From Elysia crispata (lineage: Eukaryota; Mollusca; Gastropoda; Plakobranchidae): a stretch of 64,000 nt of DNA. The notes under the pieces are model-generated. The model was not told where the DNA came from. It saw only the letters and a program-made list of their open reading frames with translations, and ran no database searches. Shown here in pieces: positions 12,301 through 27,600 of the stretch (the first letter of the stretch is position 1; each line of letters starts with the position of its first letter). The stretch covers positions 551,001-615,000 of the forward strand of contig JAWDGP010006763.1 of NCBI GenBank assembly GCA_033675545.1, in the 5' to 3' direction. The translations under genes and the position numbers were made by a program.

Positions 12301-15300
12301 TCTAATTTCTAACTGCATATTGTTTCATAAGAAAAACACAAATAGTGAGGATTTCAAGCGGTCTTGAGGAAAATGAAATATAATCCCAAGCAGTCTGCTG
12401 CAAAATGTCTCATTTTGTGGCGCTGCTACACAAATAAAGATTGGTATGTTTTAAATAAAATAGGCCATGAGGAAAAAGTCAATACAAATAGGCAGGCCTG
12501 GACTCTGATGTCTCCACACCTATGCCAGGAAAATATAGAAAACATGTACATAGACAGATGGCAAGGAAGAATAGATATCATACAAACTGATAGTATTAAA
12601 GCTGATTTCTAAATTCTGGTTGTCTTTAGTTCATGAATTCTAGCAAATGTAGCAAAATTGTTCAAAGAATCTCATAATCCATAACAAGCTTAAAATGATC
12701 TTACCAATTGCGGTCAAAGCCTTCAACTGAACTTCTTCATCTTCATGACCAGTGAAATAGATAAGAACTTCAAACACTGTTTCTCTGACACAAACCTGTA
12801 TATGAAAAAAGAAGAGATTTTGGTATGAATTTGCATATTGGCAACTTCAGGGTTTGTAAAGTTGACTCATTTTATTTCCCGGTCCTCCTTTCTTTGTGCC
12901 CTGTTCTTTTGCTTTACTCTCAAAGATTCCAAAATAGGGAAATTGAGCATCGGTGATAGATGCCACACCTTGTCACAAGATATTCTAGACGTAAAAGAGC
13001 ATTACTTTTTAATTTCATGGTTTTCCGAAATTGTGCTTATAATAAGATATATGTCAACACTTAATGCTTGAAATGTTTGTTAAGAGCTCAAAAGAGAATT
13101 TCCTCTTCTGTTCTACTAGATTTGGATACAGGCAGAGACCTAGCCATTTTACTAGATTTACCCTTCCCTATGCCATTTGTTACATTTGTAATGGAACTAG
13201 ATCTAGCGGTTGAAAGCTTCTATCAGTTTTGAACTATAATAACTCAAAAAGTTATCCCTCAATCCCAAAAAACTTCCTATGAAAAGAAACATGGTGACTG
13301 CCTGAACGACGCTGTTCGTGCAGCAGTTGCGAGCTTAGTTATGGTCAATGTGCTCGCAGGCGATGAATGAACCGCTTCAGCAGTAAAAAATGATGCCCAC
13401 AACAATTGCTTGAAGTGGATCCAGTAAGTTACAAAAAAAGTTGTTTTTCAAAGCCAGTAAATGGCATAAGTTTTTTGTACATTTAAATTATTTTTAACAA
13501 AATCAAGTTTTTCGTTTTGTTTTTTATTGTAAAGAATGAGAATAATGTTATAATCCGGAAATATTTTGGTGATTACTTATAAATAACTTTTTTAAATTTT
13601 TCAACAGACTGTTTAAAAATGTGGGATTCACAGATATTGAACGTAATATATACCAAAAACACAATCAAGATAGCCTTCTACCACAGAATCCAGAAGTTAT
13701 TTGGATCTAGCATTTTTTTTTTTTTTCATCTCCATGACATTTCAAAAGTGAGACACTGCCTGAAAGAATAATCTCTATTAATAAGTTTTCCTGACCCTCA
13801 ATGGCTGACATTAAGACACAATATTAAATTCTTGATCTTTTTTTTTTTAACTATTTACTAACTAATGGATGCATAATAAATTGTGAAATTAGGCTAAAGC
13901 CTAGTTAATACCCAAAGATCAATGAAAGTTGTAAAAACTTGTTGCATTTAACTACCTCTCTCTTTCTTCCCCCAACTAAGAAAAAGAAAGAAAAAATGTG
14001 AGCGTGTCAAATGATAACCTTCTGAATTAAAAACTGCAAGGCACTGAGTATTTCTGTTTTACCCCAATGCAGGTTGCATACATTTACATCCAGAATATGT
14101 AGCAATTTTAAAGACATGCAAATATTATTGATAGAGGTAGTGAAACAAATATTTTGGTAACAACATTAGGAACATTATAAGTGAAAAGATCACAAAATGT
14201 CTGAATAACATGATCATATTCATACTCTTTTTTACCTTGGTTTCTCCCATATCTTTGGCATCCAAATCAAAATGTTTGCATAAAAGCCCAACTGTAAAAA
14301 GAGCTCTGAGAAGAGGAGGCCTACGCTGCTTCAAAGTGGGACAATCTTTGTTGGTTTTGTGATCCACCATCAGCTTTGCTAGCACACCTTCCAAGGATAA
14401 ATAATTGGGGGACATAAATCAAAATTAGCATTATATACAACCAAGAAAGACTTGGCAAATCTGGATTTATTTACAGAGGTAACACTTCATATCTATTTCA
14501 AAGATCAAATGTTACATTTCTAGACAAGGAAAGTATCTTGGATTGATAATTTTGAGTCAAATCTATGAATGCATCAAGATTATAAGTAAGATATGTACCA
14601 GCTGGTACACACTAAAAAAAAATTCTTTATACTGGCACAGAAATATATATATATATTTAATGACAAAGAAACAAAACAACCAGGGTATAATCTCACCATA
14701 AAACTTTTTGAAACAGTCTTTGACTAGTTCATAGTTGTGGCTCACATCATTTATAACTGCTCCAAGACAGCTAACACAGCTTTCAACAACCTGTTTGTAA
14801 TTTGAAGATAAAATATAATAACATACAGAATTAATGCATTAAAAAAAGCCAGCAGAATGAAAATTGAGCCCCTTATAATAATAATATACACACTAAACTT
14901 TACAAGTACAAATAACTCACTTTAAGTTAATGACTGATTGACCGAAGTTTTACAAGACTAGGTGAAAGTAACTGTGATCTCAGGGCGTTACTATAAAAAT
15001 TTCAGTTCACTTGGATCAGTTTAACACATGGTGCTTGGAAGGTTTGGTGAGCTTGTGTTTGGGAGATGAATGTCTCTATTAAATTGTGAAAATGATCAAT
15101 TGTTTCCTTTCAGACATCTGCAAAAAAAAAATAAATAAGGATTTTCCCTTGATAAGGGCAGCCATCCACATGAGGGTTAAGTTGTCCAAGTACTGCCACT
15201 GTATTTATCGACCTCTAATTTATTTATATACATGTATCTTTAGTTTTTTATCTTTATTTTTGGTTTAAAAATGAAATTAATAATCTGACAGATAACCATG

Positions 15301-18300
15301 CTCGAATCTGAAGGAGAGACTAAGCTTATTTGAAGGTTTTCATAGAGACTGAAGAATACCAAGGCTACACTCAGTGCTATAATTTGGTATGCGGTAGACC
15401 AAGATGATATATAAAGCCATACAATTTGTGTGCATCGCAGTCAACCCATAAAAGCCAGAAAGGTTAACACCTAGGCAAATGAGTAACGAAATGGGGGGAG
15501 GGGGAATAAAGCCTTGCAAAATAAGTGGGACGTGAAGATAAGTTAATATGAGGCCTTAAAATTTGACTCTATGTTGGTCTTGATCTCCAAACCTTTTCTG
15601 CTGTAGCCTCAACTCGCTTCAGATCCATGCAATATGAGCCTGGCATAACTGCTTCTTTCCTTCTATCTCCTCCCTCTTACTAATTTTATTTACATACTGG
15701 GCATAGCAGAGCAACTCTCTGCCAAACGATTAATTGATACAGTGAATCGTCATCGTCATCTCCATTTTCATATATGAGTTCAGTTGATGTAGCATATTTT
15801 AAAATTATATGGCACAAAAAATCCTCATATCTCTTGAGCACCTATTCAACAGAAGCGAGTACTTACCTACCTAATAATATTTCAATATAGATCCTATCAC
15901 ATTAAGGTTTTTAAGGGATATCAGGACATCAAGATTTACTTAGTTTTCTTTGTATGATTCAATAACTAAAAAATAAAGAAAAAAATCTTTTTCTTAGTGT
16001 TTTATTTGCCCTGCGGAATAGAAAAGTCATCTTGAAAAAATTCAATTCAACCCTACTGTGGAGATTGCAACCCCTCATCCCGTCAGGCTCAATTATGTCA
16101 ATATAAATTTTAATTTTTCTACATTTGACCAAATTAAGTCATGTAAAATGCATTTCAATTTTTACTTTATTCATTTTTCTTTTTTTTTTTTTTATAGGTA
16201 ACCTGTAATCTTAAAGGAGTTAACCTCTTAGAAAATGTTTTAGGTCATTCAAACTAGAGTTTGAAAAAAAAAAAAAGTTCTTTCTACTATTACATGCTCA
16301 TATGACATAGTAATGCAAAGAATAAATGATAAACATTTGATACTGGTTTTGATTTGTTAATGCTAAGAAAAAATGAAAACCAATTAAAGGGAATTAATCA
16401 ACAGAGTGAGCATGTTTAAGCAATATATGCTTAAGTATTTGAGTATCTTTCATATGATTCTAGAATCTACTTTTAATAACACATTACCATCATTCCATGT
16501 TTGAAGATAAGTTTGATCATGTCTTCTTCCACTTGAGCCAAGAAAGACTCACTGGGATGGTCCATAAGAGGTATCACAAGCTCTAGAATACGGGCCACAT
16601 AATGCAGCACCATGAAATCTCCCTGAGTCTGCAATCCAAAGTTTATGGAGAGGAAAGGAGTCAATCAAGTTTAAGAAAAAAAAACAAAAAAAAAACATAG
16701 TTTTGGCAATTAAAAAATGTTTACAAAACCTTTTCAGGAACTTTGTTACCAAATTTATAATTCATTTATCTGCAATGTACGCTATCTGCTTTTTTTTCTC
16801 TCTATTTTTATTTTCCGATTCATCCTTGCTTAATATTCATAAATGCTATGAAGGTTTACATGAGGATTGATCTACATTAACTCATTATAGAAAACAAACT
16901 TTTCCAAATTGAGAAACATATCTTGGATTGAATTTCATCTAAAAGGTACCAATAATGTGTATTACTGGAAAAAAATAATTTTCCACAAACATTTTGAAAA
17001 TACTAAAAACTTCCAAAGTGTTAGAGTCATATTAAGTTATAGTAGGAAATGATTTAATTATGATCAATAAATTGCAGTCCTTAAAAAAGGTCAAAACAAA
17101 AGAGTTTAAAAATTCTTTTTAAAAAGTTTGTTTTTAAGGGAAAAAAAGAAAAAAAAACCCAGTTGAGGTTCAAGAAATTCTGTTTCGCAAATTCTTAATC
17201 ATAGAAACTTATATACTATTTAGGTAAATCCATGCATCATTTTGCTGTTCATACAGTTATAGTGTGTAGTAAAGGAGTTAAGAAGAGTACAAGTTTAAAA
17301 ATCTTACATTGCACTTTATATCAAGATAAGGCTGAAGAGTGTTTGCATGTTCTACCATTAGATCTGCTTTGATTTTGCTGAACAAGTGAAGTGTTGACAA
17401 GCAGCCAACAAGACGACTGCTGATCGTCATCCCATCAGATCTTTCTGTAATACAATGTAAAGGAGTGAGTGAGAGAGGAGACATTTTAAGTCAGGTGAGG
17501 AATATAATTTTTCATTGCTTTGCATTTGCTAAAGCTTTGATTAAATTTGTTCACTTGATCAAACTTTTTCTTCTTTTTAATATTTCAAAATACTGCAGTT
17601 TTCTATGACTTCTCCATCTCAATTGCTTAGAAACTTTTTTTTTTTCTTTTGAAGTGTACAATTTCTGCATATGCCTCTAAATTATAACCAGTGAAAATGT
17701 TTAAAGATGTCTAGCTTTTTTTTTTCTTTTCATTCGAAAATATAAAAGAAATGAATGACTAAAGCATAGTTTTCAAACAGACATCTTCTTCTGCATTCCT
17801 GAGTTAGAAGGGATTTAAATTTTGAATAAATTACATAATTGTTTTGTTCAGCATTTTCTTTTTAAATATTAAGATATCTAAAAAAGTCCAAACTTAGAAG
17901 AATTTAACTTAAAAGATAGTTTCCACTGTTTTGACATAACTTTGGAGCAAGCCTTGCAAGTCACCAAAAATAAAAAAAAATAATAAATAATAAATAAGTA
18001 AGAAATAGAAACACTATTAAAAAAAAAAAAATCAGTCATCACTATTGCCTATTCTCCAAATGAGCAATTTTCAAAAGGCTATTAGTAGCCTTGGACCATT
18101 TCATGCATATTTTTTATATTTATATATTTCAAAAAGCAGGGTGTCCAGCAACATCTCAACCTAAAATTTCCTACCTATGATTTTGAAAGAAAATCTAAAG
18201 TCTGTTTCCACCATGCGAGGATAATCGACAGAGAATTTGCAGGGACATGTTTAATAATAGAAATTATGAAAACTATGCTCGGGTAGTCCCCGCCACGTGA

Positions 18301-21300
18301 CCCTTGCTGAGTCAAGCCTAGCTGGCTAGCCGCTGGACTTGCTATCAGCAAAGGTTGTTGGCCTAGTAAATAAACGCTGTTTTTCCTCCCTTTTTCCGAC
18401 CTCACTGGTCGATTTCCAACCCTTTCCAACTCTTCCAACCTGACTATTGAATTTCCGACTTGTTGGACACCCTAAAAAGATTTTCTTTAAAAAAGAAATG
18501 ATAAAGTATTCTTCTAAGCATAAGTTGAGGAGATAATGGATACAATTTAGCTTACCTAGAACATTACAAAATTTAACTGTGCAGTTATAATCACATATAA
18601 TATTGGTATTTGTGAGTGGTTATTTTTACAGAGACCAAATTCTTCATTTATTTCATTATATGGTGCCTTTTCACTTAAAAAAAGGAACTGACATAGAACA
18701 CAAACCAGTTTAAAACATATCTTTTACTGTTGCTCCCCGACATTATTTAAGCAGAGCAGATCTGCTGTTATTATAGCTTAGCTTCATGTTTGCACAGAGA
18801 ACGATGCTTGAGATATTCACTTTCGCTACATTAATCAGAGTGAAGGGTGCTTGGATCCCCGAAAAACACTAGTCATTTCATGTCATATATAACATCAAAA
18901 AAAATAATTTGATCCTAGTTTACTTTGCCTATATGGGTTGAACAATGGTCAACTGGACCAGAGATGACCTTTCTTTAAATTCTATTTGGTTATGCTTCTG
19001 TTCTCATAAGATAAAGGAGCATTCAGCTCCACTTCAGTAATCGCCGCTGAGGGCTAACGTTGGGAAGTTTTTATAAGATTTGTTTAAGGCCCCATATAAA
19101 TTTAAACAGCCTTTTAACCGCTTTCATCAAAAGGATTTGATTCAAGACTTAATCGTTTTATTTTTTAGATTAATCTAAGCATGTTTAACCTTCAGGTAAT
19201 GAATACATAATGTCACTGTGACATCAAGAAGAACAAATTTCATTGATTTATTTGTAGAATCCAAATCAAAAGTTTAGACACACTAGACTTCAGATCTTGG
19301 CGAGGGATCAAAATGCTAGCAACTTACATGGAAATTTTAAATAAGTACAAAAGCTGCACATGTAAAATTATGGAACAAGTTCTTCAGGATCTTACACAAA
19401 TCAAAGTCCATGATTACCATTAATTATGAGTTTTTTCCATTTAATTATCATATTTTAATGACTAATCTATTTTCTCACTAAAAGTAATAAAGACATAGGC
19501 TACATGACTATTTTGTCTACAAGGTAGCTAAACTTGAACCATTAGATGTCATTAGTAGTGTCAGGAAGCTCATTCTGTGTTGACACATACCAAGCTTTAC
19601 ATAATTATGTTCTCAGTATATCTCCAAACTATTTCCTTTTTATTTCAAACTTTTCTCTTTGATATAAAACAAGTATGAGGCAAAAAAATTACAAAATAAA
19701 ATATAAGGTCTATTGCAACACTTAAGGGTTAACCTCCTGAGAATGCTTACATGACATTTCACTCACATCTGGATACAATTGTAAATGTCTATCCTCAACA
19801 TTCCTGAGACTATATTTATTGATGGGTATGTAATAAGATAAAAGCAAGAAAAGAAGATTCACTCACCAACACTTTTTTCTTCAATGCGTAAAACATTTTC
19901 CACAAGACAGTCAACAATCTGCTTGCATGCAGTTATTGCAGTTTTATTGTAGTTACCCTCATCATCTTTCTTCAAAAGCTACAGGAAATTGAAATGAAAA
20001 AAAAAGGTTTGATAATGTATCACCCTGATACAAAAGACTCCTGAACTTGATCACTTATGACACATTTTTGAGAATCCTTTTTATAACTAACCGTAAATGA
20101 AAGATTGGATAACTTTGTCTTTGATGATTTTCATACCAACCTTTTTAGTAGTCACTTTTATGCTATTCATTTCTTTTAACAAGCAATTAAAAATGTGCTC
20201 CAGATTGCCATGAAAAAGAATTTTATGCAAAAAAAAAAAAAAAAAAGAAAGCAAGAGAGTCATTTGAAACATGCAAATACCAAAAAAAGTGGATTTTCAC
20301 AATTTTTTTTGTAAGTTGGGATTGGGTCTCAAGATTTTTCTTTTATATTGCTTGTTTGAAAAATGGGTGAAGTACTCCCCCATATGCAACTAATCTTTCC
20401 TCAAAATTTAATAGCAAAACAATTTAATTCACAGTAAAAAAGATTGCACAATTTACTCATATTTTGTATTCATTTAAATGTATTTTTCATTTCAAATAAT
20501 TGATTGAAAAAAAATACAATTTAGAGGAAAGGGACCAGGCACATTTTATTACACTTATCCAATCCTTTGCCCACATTTCTGGTTGTTAAATAAGTTTTCT
20601 TTTGGCCCAAATGCCATTCTTAAATTTCCAAAGTATGGAGTTTTTTCTAATGACTCAGAATTTTATGTGAAAATTATTTCACAGATTCTTACATTTTCAA
20701 GCAGCTGTTCAAAGAACTCATAGCTTGTATCCTTTGCAGCAGCAACCTTTAGGACATAACAAATAGTTGATATAAATCTGCAAGGCATAGCATGCAATAA
20801 AATTAAGATTTACTTCAACGAGATAAAAATCTTTTTCTCAATATATGGGTAGAAAAACTTTGCCAAATTATTATATAGCATTGCATGAAAGAACTTTGAA
20901 GCCCTTGTAGATATTAAACTTATCACATAAATGAAAATGCAGCCAGAGAATATCTAGCATTAGAAATAAGTAACTTCAACCCTGTATTTGAAGTGGAAAA
21001 AATTATGAAAAAGACAAGAGAGAAGATTTGCTTGTTTGTTTAATGCATCCTGACCACAACAACCCAATCTCAGCATTTGCTCTATTTGCTTTGCAAGTCA
21101 TCTAGGGTAAGGCAAAAAGCTTTATTAAGAAACAGGTATAGATTATGCTGCTATGTAAACAAAGATAAAAGTGTGGCACCTCTATACTGATGCCTACTAG
21201 CGAATTTGAAGATGATTTTATAAAACCCAAAATTTTAAGATAAAAATGTTCTACAAAAATTCCTATGTGCTGCAATAGGACGAATGGGGGTAAAAACATT

Positions 21301-24300
21301 GATTATATCTAGGGCCTATTCTCTCCACTCTTTCCACAGATTGTTACATGAATATTATCACAACTTACCACATCTGTGATATTCATGACCTTTTGAACAA
21401 GTTTATCAGAGCTTGCCTCACGGGTCCCAAGAGGTGTGAACCACATCAGCTGAAAGACTTCATTGACAAGTTTCTGGAAAAAAGGTAAATGACATGTTAA
21501 ATTCAAATTGCACATAATTTGCTAAGGTCTGCTTTCCCTCTGCATCTATGTCTGACCACTCTAAATCATTTGCAGATTTACCAACAAGCCCAGTAATTCC
21601 TTGAGGGTGTGTTTGTAAGCATTACCAGACTTTAAGAATTTATGTTGAATTCGCAATGACTAATCATAAATTGATGTAAAAGGCAGAAACAAATAAATTG
21701 GAATTAATCACATACTCCCACAAAAGCAAAAAGCATGATTTTCCATTCAAATACAATTACTGAAAATTCCTTCATTGACGAAAAGTAAACTTCACAATGG
21801 TAAAAAATCAATATCCTCCAGAGCCATTCATTTAACAGTATTAGTGTACAGAACCGCGATTCATTTAATTTTTTCTTATATGTAAATGAAATAGAAATCT
21901 TAAGTAAAGAAGATCGAAATTTTTCTTCTTGCAGCCCTCGTTTCATTTATTTATGATTCTAATAAAACCATATAATTATGATCCCGATCGTAGTGAAAAA
22001 TATTGTGGTTGTACATGGTTTGATTATTTTCATCAAATAATCAAGGGATTGTTTTTCAAAGGATAAAAGAACCATCATTGGTTGGAAAAGCTCACTTAAA
22101 CTCAGCTATTAATAAAAGGGTCAAGTTATTTTTCTTTGGAACAAAACGTGAAAGTTTTTTTTTGTAAAGGTATATTTTGAAAAACTTGCTTCATGAGTTA
22201 AATGAGGACAGCTCAGTTTTAAAACTTCTACTCTGGTAAAATATATTTTTTGAGTGTATGATCCTTCAGCTCATATTCAATGTAAAATTGTAAGCCTCAG
22301 CATTCTAGATCTAAGTGAAACACAAGCCTCAGATGTGCTATAGGTTGTGTGTTGCTCATGAAGTTATGAATAGCCTAACTGCTGGGAACAAAATAAGGAA
22401 TTTTCATGACCACTTTATAGTCTAAATCAGTAAAAAAAAAAAAAATAAATTAATATTTACCATACTAGAGCAGTTCAAAGTTCAGTAAACTTCATTCCTG
22501 TACAATTGATTTAGGAGGAGATAGCGTAAAAATAAATTGCAGTTGCCTTCTATAATATAGATACTGGATTAACCTGAACTTCTTTACCTCCAGCTCCTTT
22601 TCATCATTTCTTAGGTTAATACTATCCCACAATTTATTTTGTATTTTAAATCTCACCACTCAATAAACTCAAAACAAATGGAACTATTTATCCCAAATCA
22701 TGGGATAACACTGTCTCAGTACTCCTAATGTGAAGAACAAAGTGCATAACAGATCCTGACACCATGTCCTCAGTCTGCTTTTCTTGTAAATGATGCTGCT
22801 AATTATTTTATCACCTCAGGCTGAAATGACAAGCTTATAACCTGATTGGATCATTCTTAGTCAGTGGTGAGAGCAAAGCAATAAAACAAAATGGGGTGGG
22901 AGTGAAGGATATATGTACATAGTGGGTACTTGAATGTGTGAGGGAATATTTTCATCCTAATGACACAATGTGGATTTTGTGGCATATGTCTTGCATGCTG
23001 ACTGGAAATTTGAAAATATCATGCTGATAATCATAAAGAAGTAGCAGTTGGACATGATTTTCTCTGATTGGTTGAAGGTCTTTAATCTCTGACTCTAGTC
23101 CATTCTGATCGAAACGGAAAACCAAGTGCCAGAGGCACAACCCAGTAACATATGGCCCATCAAGCTCCTCTTTGTCACCTCCCTTTGTACTGGTGGTAGG
23201 TAGTTGTTAAAATAGATGAAATGGGGTTGGTTTAAGTAAAGGCTATGATTGCAGCCTACTTTATGGGTCTAGCTTCTAGCTTACATTCTGTTGTAATCTC
23301 TCCTCCCCTTAATATTTTTAGTACAGTACTTCCAAACTGTAGGCTTATGTGAGCAAACGATTCAGATTGGCAAATCAACTCCTTCTTTTTGTGCCTTTAG
23401 TTAAGAGTTTCTGTAGTAACTGCTATCTTTTATTATGTATATATTATATGTATTTTAATGGATCCTATAAAATTAAGCTTTACTGTTACAAGGGGCAGTT
23501 ATTCCTTAAATGATTACTGAAAAATGTATAGAAATTTATCTGCCCCTGGGCATCAAAACATATAACACACTGTTTGGCAAAACTACCTGACAGGTGGGAG
23601 GTATAAACACAGGACTTGCAGACAACAATGTCCTATTTTAAATTCATTTGTGCTCTAAAAAAATGCAACCCATAGGATTATTGTTCACATAAAGTTAAAA
23701 CCAAAGTAGTATGCCATTAATCCAAAAGGGTACTAAAGAGATCCTTTCAGTTCATATGAACAAGAAAGTTTCTGTGAAGTTGCAATTATTTCATTACATA
23801 TGGTTATCTTCGATTTATTTTCTTTCATATGTATTGAGATCCATTTACCCCCACTTAATTGCAGTGGCCTTGTATAGTTAAAATATCTTTATTATTTATT
23901 AGTCTTCTCAAAGTTTGGCTTCTATAATTTGACCATCGAAATAAAAGAAATATACGTAGAGAAATAATCAAAGGCAAAAGGTACAAACCTTGATTCCCTC
24001 TTCATCATTGACTCTCCTAATCATTTTCACACACATCTCTGGAATCTTGGAAAAATCAGGATGCTCGATACAGATATCTTTAAAGATCTTTATCACCCGC
24101 TTCCTGACACTTATTCCAGTATCCTTCAAAAGAAGAAGAATTATTTTCTTTTGATTAGAAGTAACCTAACTGAGGTTTTGCTAGATATCCTATGCATACA
24201 CAGATCAGGCATGTGGTGTTGGGCAACCTACAAAAACTATGGGAGTCATAAATCTAATAAAGCTATTTAATTTTGTAGAATCAATGATACTTTTTCTAGA

Positions 24301-24588
24301 GAAAGCTTTCCGAAGTCATAATTTCTCTAATTTTTAAAACAATGTAGTTGGAAGTGCAAAATTTATTGGGCATGCATCTATAAGAACGCTTCAAAACCGT
24401 AAAGAAGATCTTTATTATTACAGACATTTATTTGCTTTCATCATTGAATTTGTTACTTAAATAGAAAATCAGCCGAGTTGGCTTAACTCATAGGATCTTG
24501 CCAGGTTTTATCAAATTATGAATGTTTGCATAGTGCACTGCCAAAGATATCAAAATTAAAACATAAGCTGTAAATTCTTTTAACACAA

Positions 24589-24660
<72 letters not shown>

Positions 24661-27600
24661 ATAATAAAGGATATAATACCTCGTGACATAAATCTTTTTA
24701 TCTGATACCAGAAGAAGGGTTTGGTCAAGATTTAACTATACACCTTTCTTCAGTCTTTCATAGGGGCCAAGCAGACAAATAGCAAATATGATTTATCTAT
24801 CTTGAAATATAGGTTACTGACAAAAACATTTTATTTTTTAAGTATAATGAGACCACTTTATAGCCCCAGGATATAAATTTAAAGATTTAATTAAAGCTCA
24901 TAATACAGTAGTCTCCAGATAAAAACACGCTAACAGATTTCTATTTAATCAGTATACTCTATGTTACGCCGCAAAACGTGCTCTTTGAAATCGGTAATGA
25001 TTACAATAAAATGAAAGAGGTAGGCACACTTAATGGAGGAGTGGCTCTCAATTATCACACGGCAAGAAGTTATGTCTCTTTGCAAGCTCTGCAAGCATTA
25101 TAATGCAGACCTGCCACTCTCCAGGGAAAGAAAATCTAAATGATTCTGTCAAAAAATCTGAATGACTTCCTTTATTTTTGCCTTAATCATCTAGGTAGCA
25201 TATTTTTGATGAATGTCCAGTACAGCTCTGTCTGAATTCTGCTTAAAACAAGGTTTCCTAGCTTCTTCCATGGTAAAACTGAAAGTGAAAAATTCTAACT
25301 GATCTTAAGATCTACATTAGACTAGATTAAGACCTTTTTTTTTTCGTATCTCTTTCATTTTATTAAAATCAAGCACTTTATGCTTTCAACACTTTTAAGA
25401 GACTCAATAACTTGAATGGCATTGGCATTATGTAGAATTTGGTGCCAACCTAGCTTGTGCTGGAAGTGAACAAAACGACTTCAAAAGGTTTATATTTACA
25501 TGGACAAGAGTACTCCTCACCGAAAGGATAAAAAAATGCTGTATTTATGATTCTAGATATTTTTACATGATTATTGGCATTTCTCCCACTTGCCTTGGAG
25601 AATTAATCATCTTAAGAATAATGTTAGATCCAGTTGTTGAAAACTTTACTAAATAATTCACCGGGAGCAAATTGACAATTCGTGGAAAGTTGTGATATTT
25701 TACTTTATGAATTATTTAAAGAGCGTAATCCACTCTGTGGTCAATCACTTCATTGAGAAACAAGTCAAGTTATGTACAAAAATAACGTTATGACAGTAAG
25801 ACTAGTTTAACATGATATAGATGTAACCTAGATCTGGATCTACAATTAGATACATGCAGAATGATCAAAATAATAGATCCTGTGCAGTTTGAAAAGTTTG
25901 CATCCACAAAATGACTCCAAATGAGAAATCTAATTATAAGATCTAATCTAAATCTTCATGTAGATATAGAGTCTAGATCTAGATCTGGTTTAAGGCTGCT
26001 CATTTTACTTTTTTTAGACAGGATTGTCACCTTGATTTACGCTAGTTCTATTTAGATCTATATCTAGTATTTCTCAATCGATCTTGATCATTGGTAAGAT
26101 TTAGATGAAAAAAGAGCCGTCCTGTGGTAGATGCTACAATTAGAAGATGAAATTAGATTAATTCTCCTTTTGAAATAAGGCGAAATCTGGTTGTGAAGAT
26201 GGAAAGACAGTGAAATGCAGACGAATAAACAATAAAGTAAACAACTGCACAGAATCAATATTCAGATTGGTTACAACTAAAATAATAAAAATTCAATACC
26301 GCAATTGATAATATAAGAGAAAACCAATATCGATATTAAATATAGCTATATCATCCGGATTTATCATTTCGCATAGGCTGTCCATCAATATTGTAAAAAC
26401 AAAGATAGCTGAAACTTTTTTCATTGGCAAAAATTAGTTTGGGAAAATTGGAATATTTCCTTAATATTCGGAATATCGAAAAAGGACCAAATTTTAAAAA
26501 AATCGGAATAAATGGCAAGTCTGCATAATGTGCACTGTACAGACATATCGAAACTGAAAGGGGAGGAAAGGAAGGCTGAATTGCCCTGTAAGCATATGAT
26601 GGGCAACAGGCCTTGAGAATTGAAGGTACAGGTAAGCCCTAGAAGGGGAAGGGTAGGCTATGGCACAGGCAAAGGCAAAGGCAAAATAATGTGAATTCAC
26701 GATCATAAAGATCTGTGTACTCCATTTTAAAAAAAAAACCTGTTTGTCCCCTGCCAGTCCGAATAATTTGTTATCTCTCGGTGTGTCAGTCATTTGAGTA
26801 GAACTGTAGACCTAGTTCAATGACCAGTTTATACATTATTTTTTCGTTCTACAAGATTCTACTGCAGTTTAGATCTATGGAAAAGATCTGCAACAGTTAA
26901 TATGTATACCTACAAGATCTTGACATTGGAAACAAAACTTAAGATTCTTAAATGAATTGGAATCAAGCGGGACTCAGAATTTTGCAGAAACAGCAAATCA
27001 ATCAAGATCTGCAGTAATCAAGTAAAGAAACGGAGACAAATGTAAGGTAGAAGTCGAAAATACCTTTCAGGTTTGGCTTAAACAGAAAAATTAACAAAAC
27101 GCACGGATCAATGCCCCTCTTCCCATATGGCTTGAAGTTGAACAGCAAAATGAACAACACGCAGTGACTCATAAGTTTAATGCTCCTCTTTTGATAGAAA
27201 AGGTCACACATTTAGCTGTGCAAATGGGGATCATATTTTATTGGTCATTCCATTGTTGATAAATGTAAAAATAAATAATAATTAAAAAAAAAAAAAAAAA
27301 AACACCAAAAGGTATTCGAAAATTACACTTGTATGTGCTATTCACACACAAGGGAAGTAACCTAGTATCTTTTTGTAATGTAATAAGGGAAGTAATTGTA
27401 CGCTTTTTTTTTAATTACCTTTTATAAAGACATGCATCTCCTAAACGCATGCTTTTGAAGCCTCCTTTTATACGGAGACTACTGTAGTAAGTGCAAGTTT
27501 TGAGAATGGAACCGAAAATCAACCCAAAAAGATATGAACATTTTTTTAGTTTATACATAATTCAGTTTTAAGAATAATAATGTAATGTACAAGTAAATAC

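Noticed and set aside
24516-24728. Minus-strand ORF with a long Leu-Ser repeat
   Set aside because: It is the (AG)n microsatellite read in frame.
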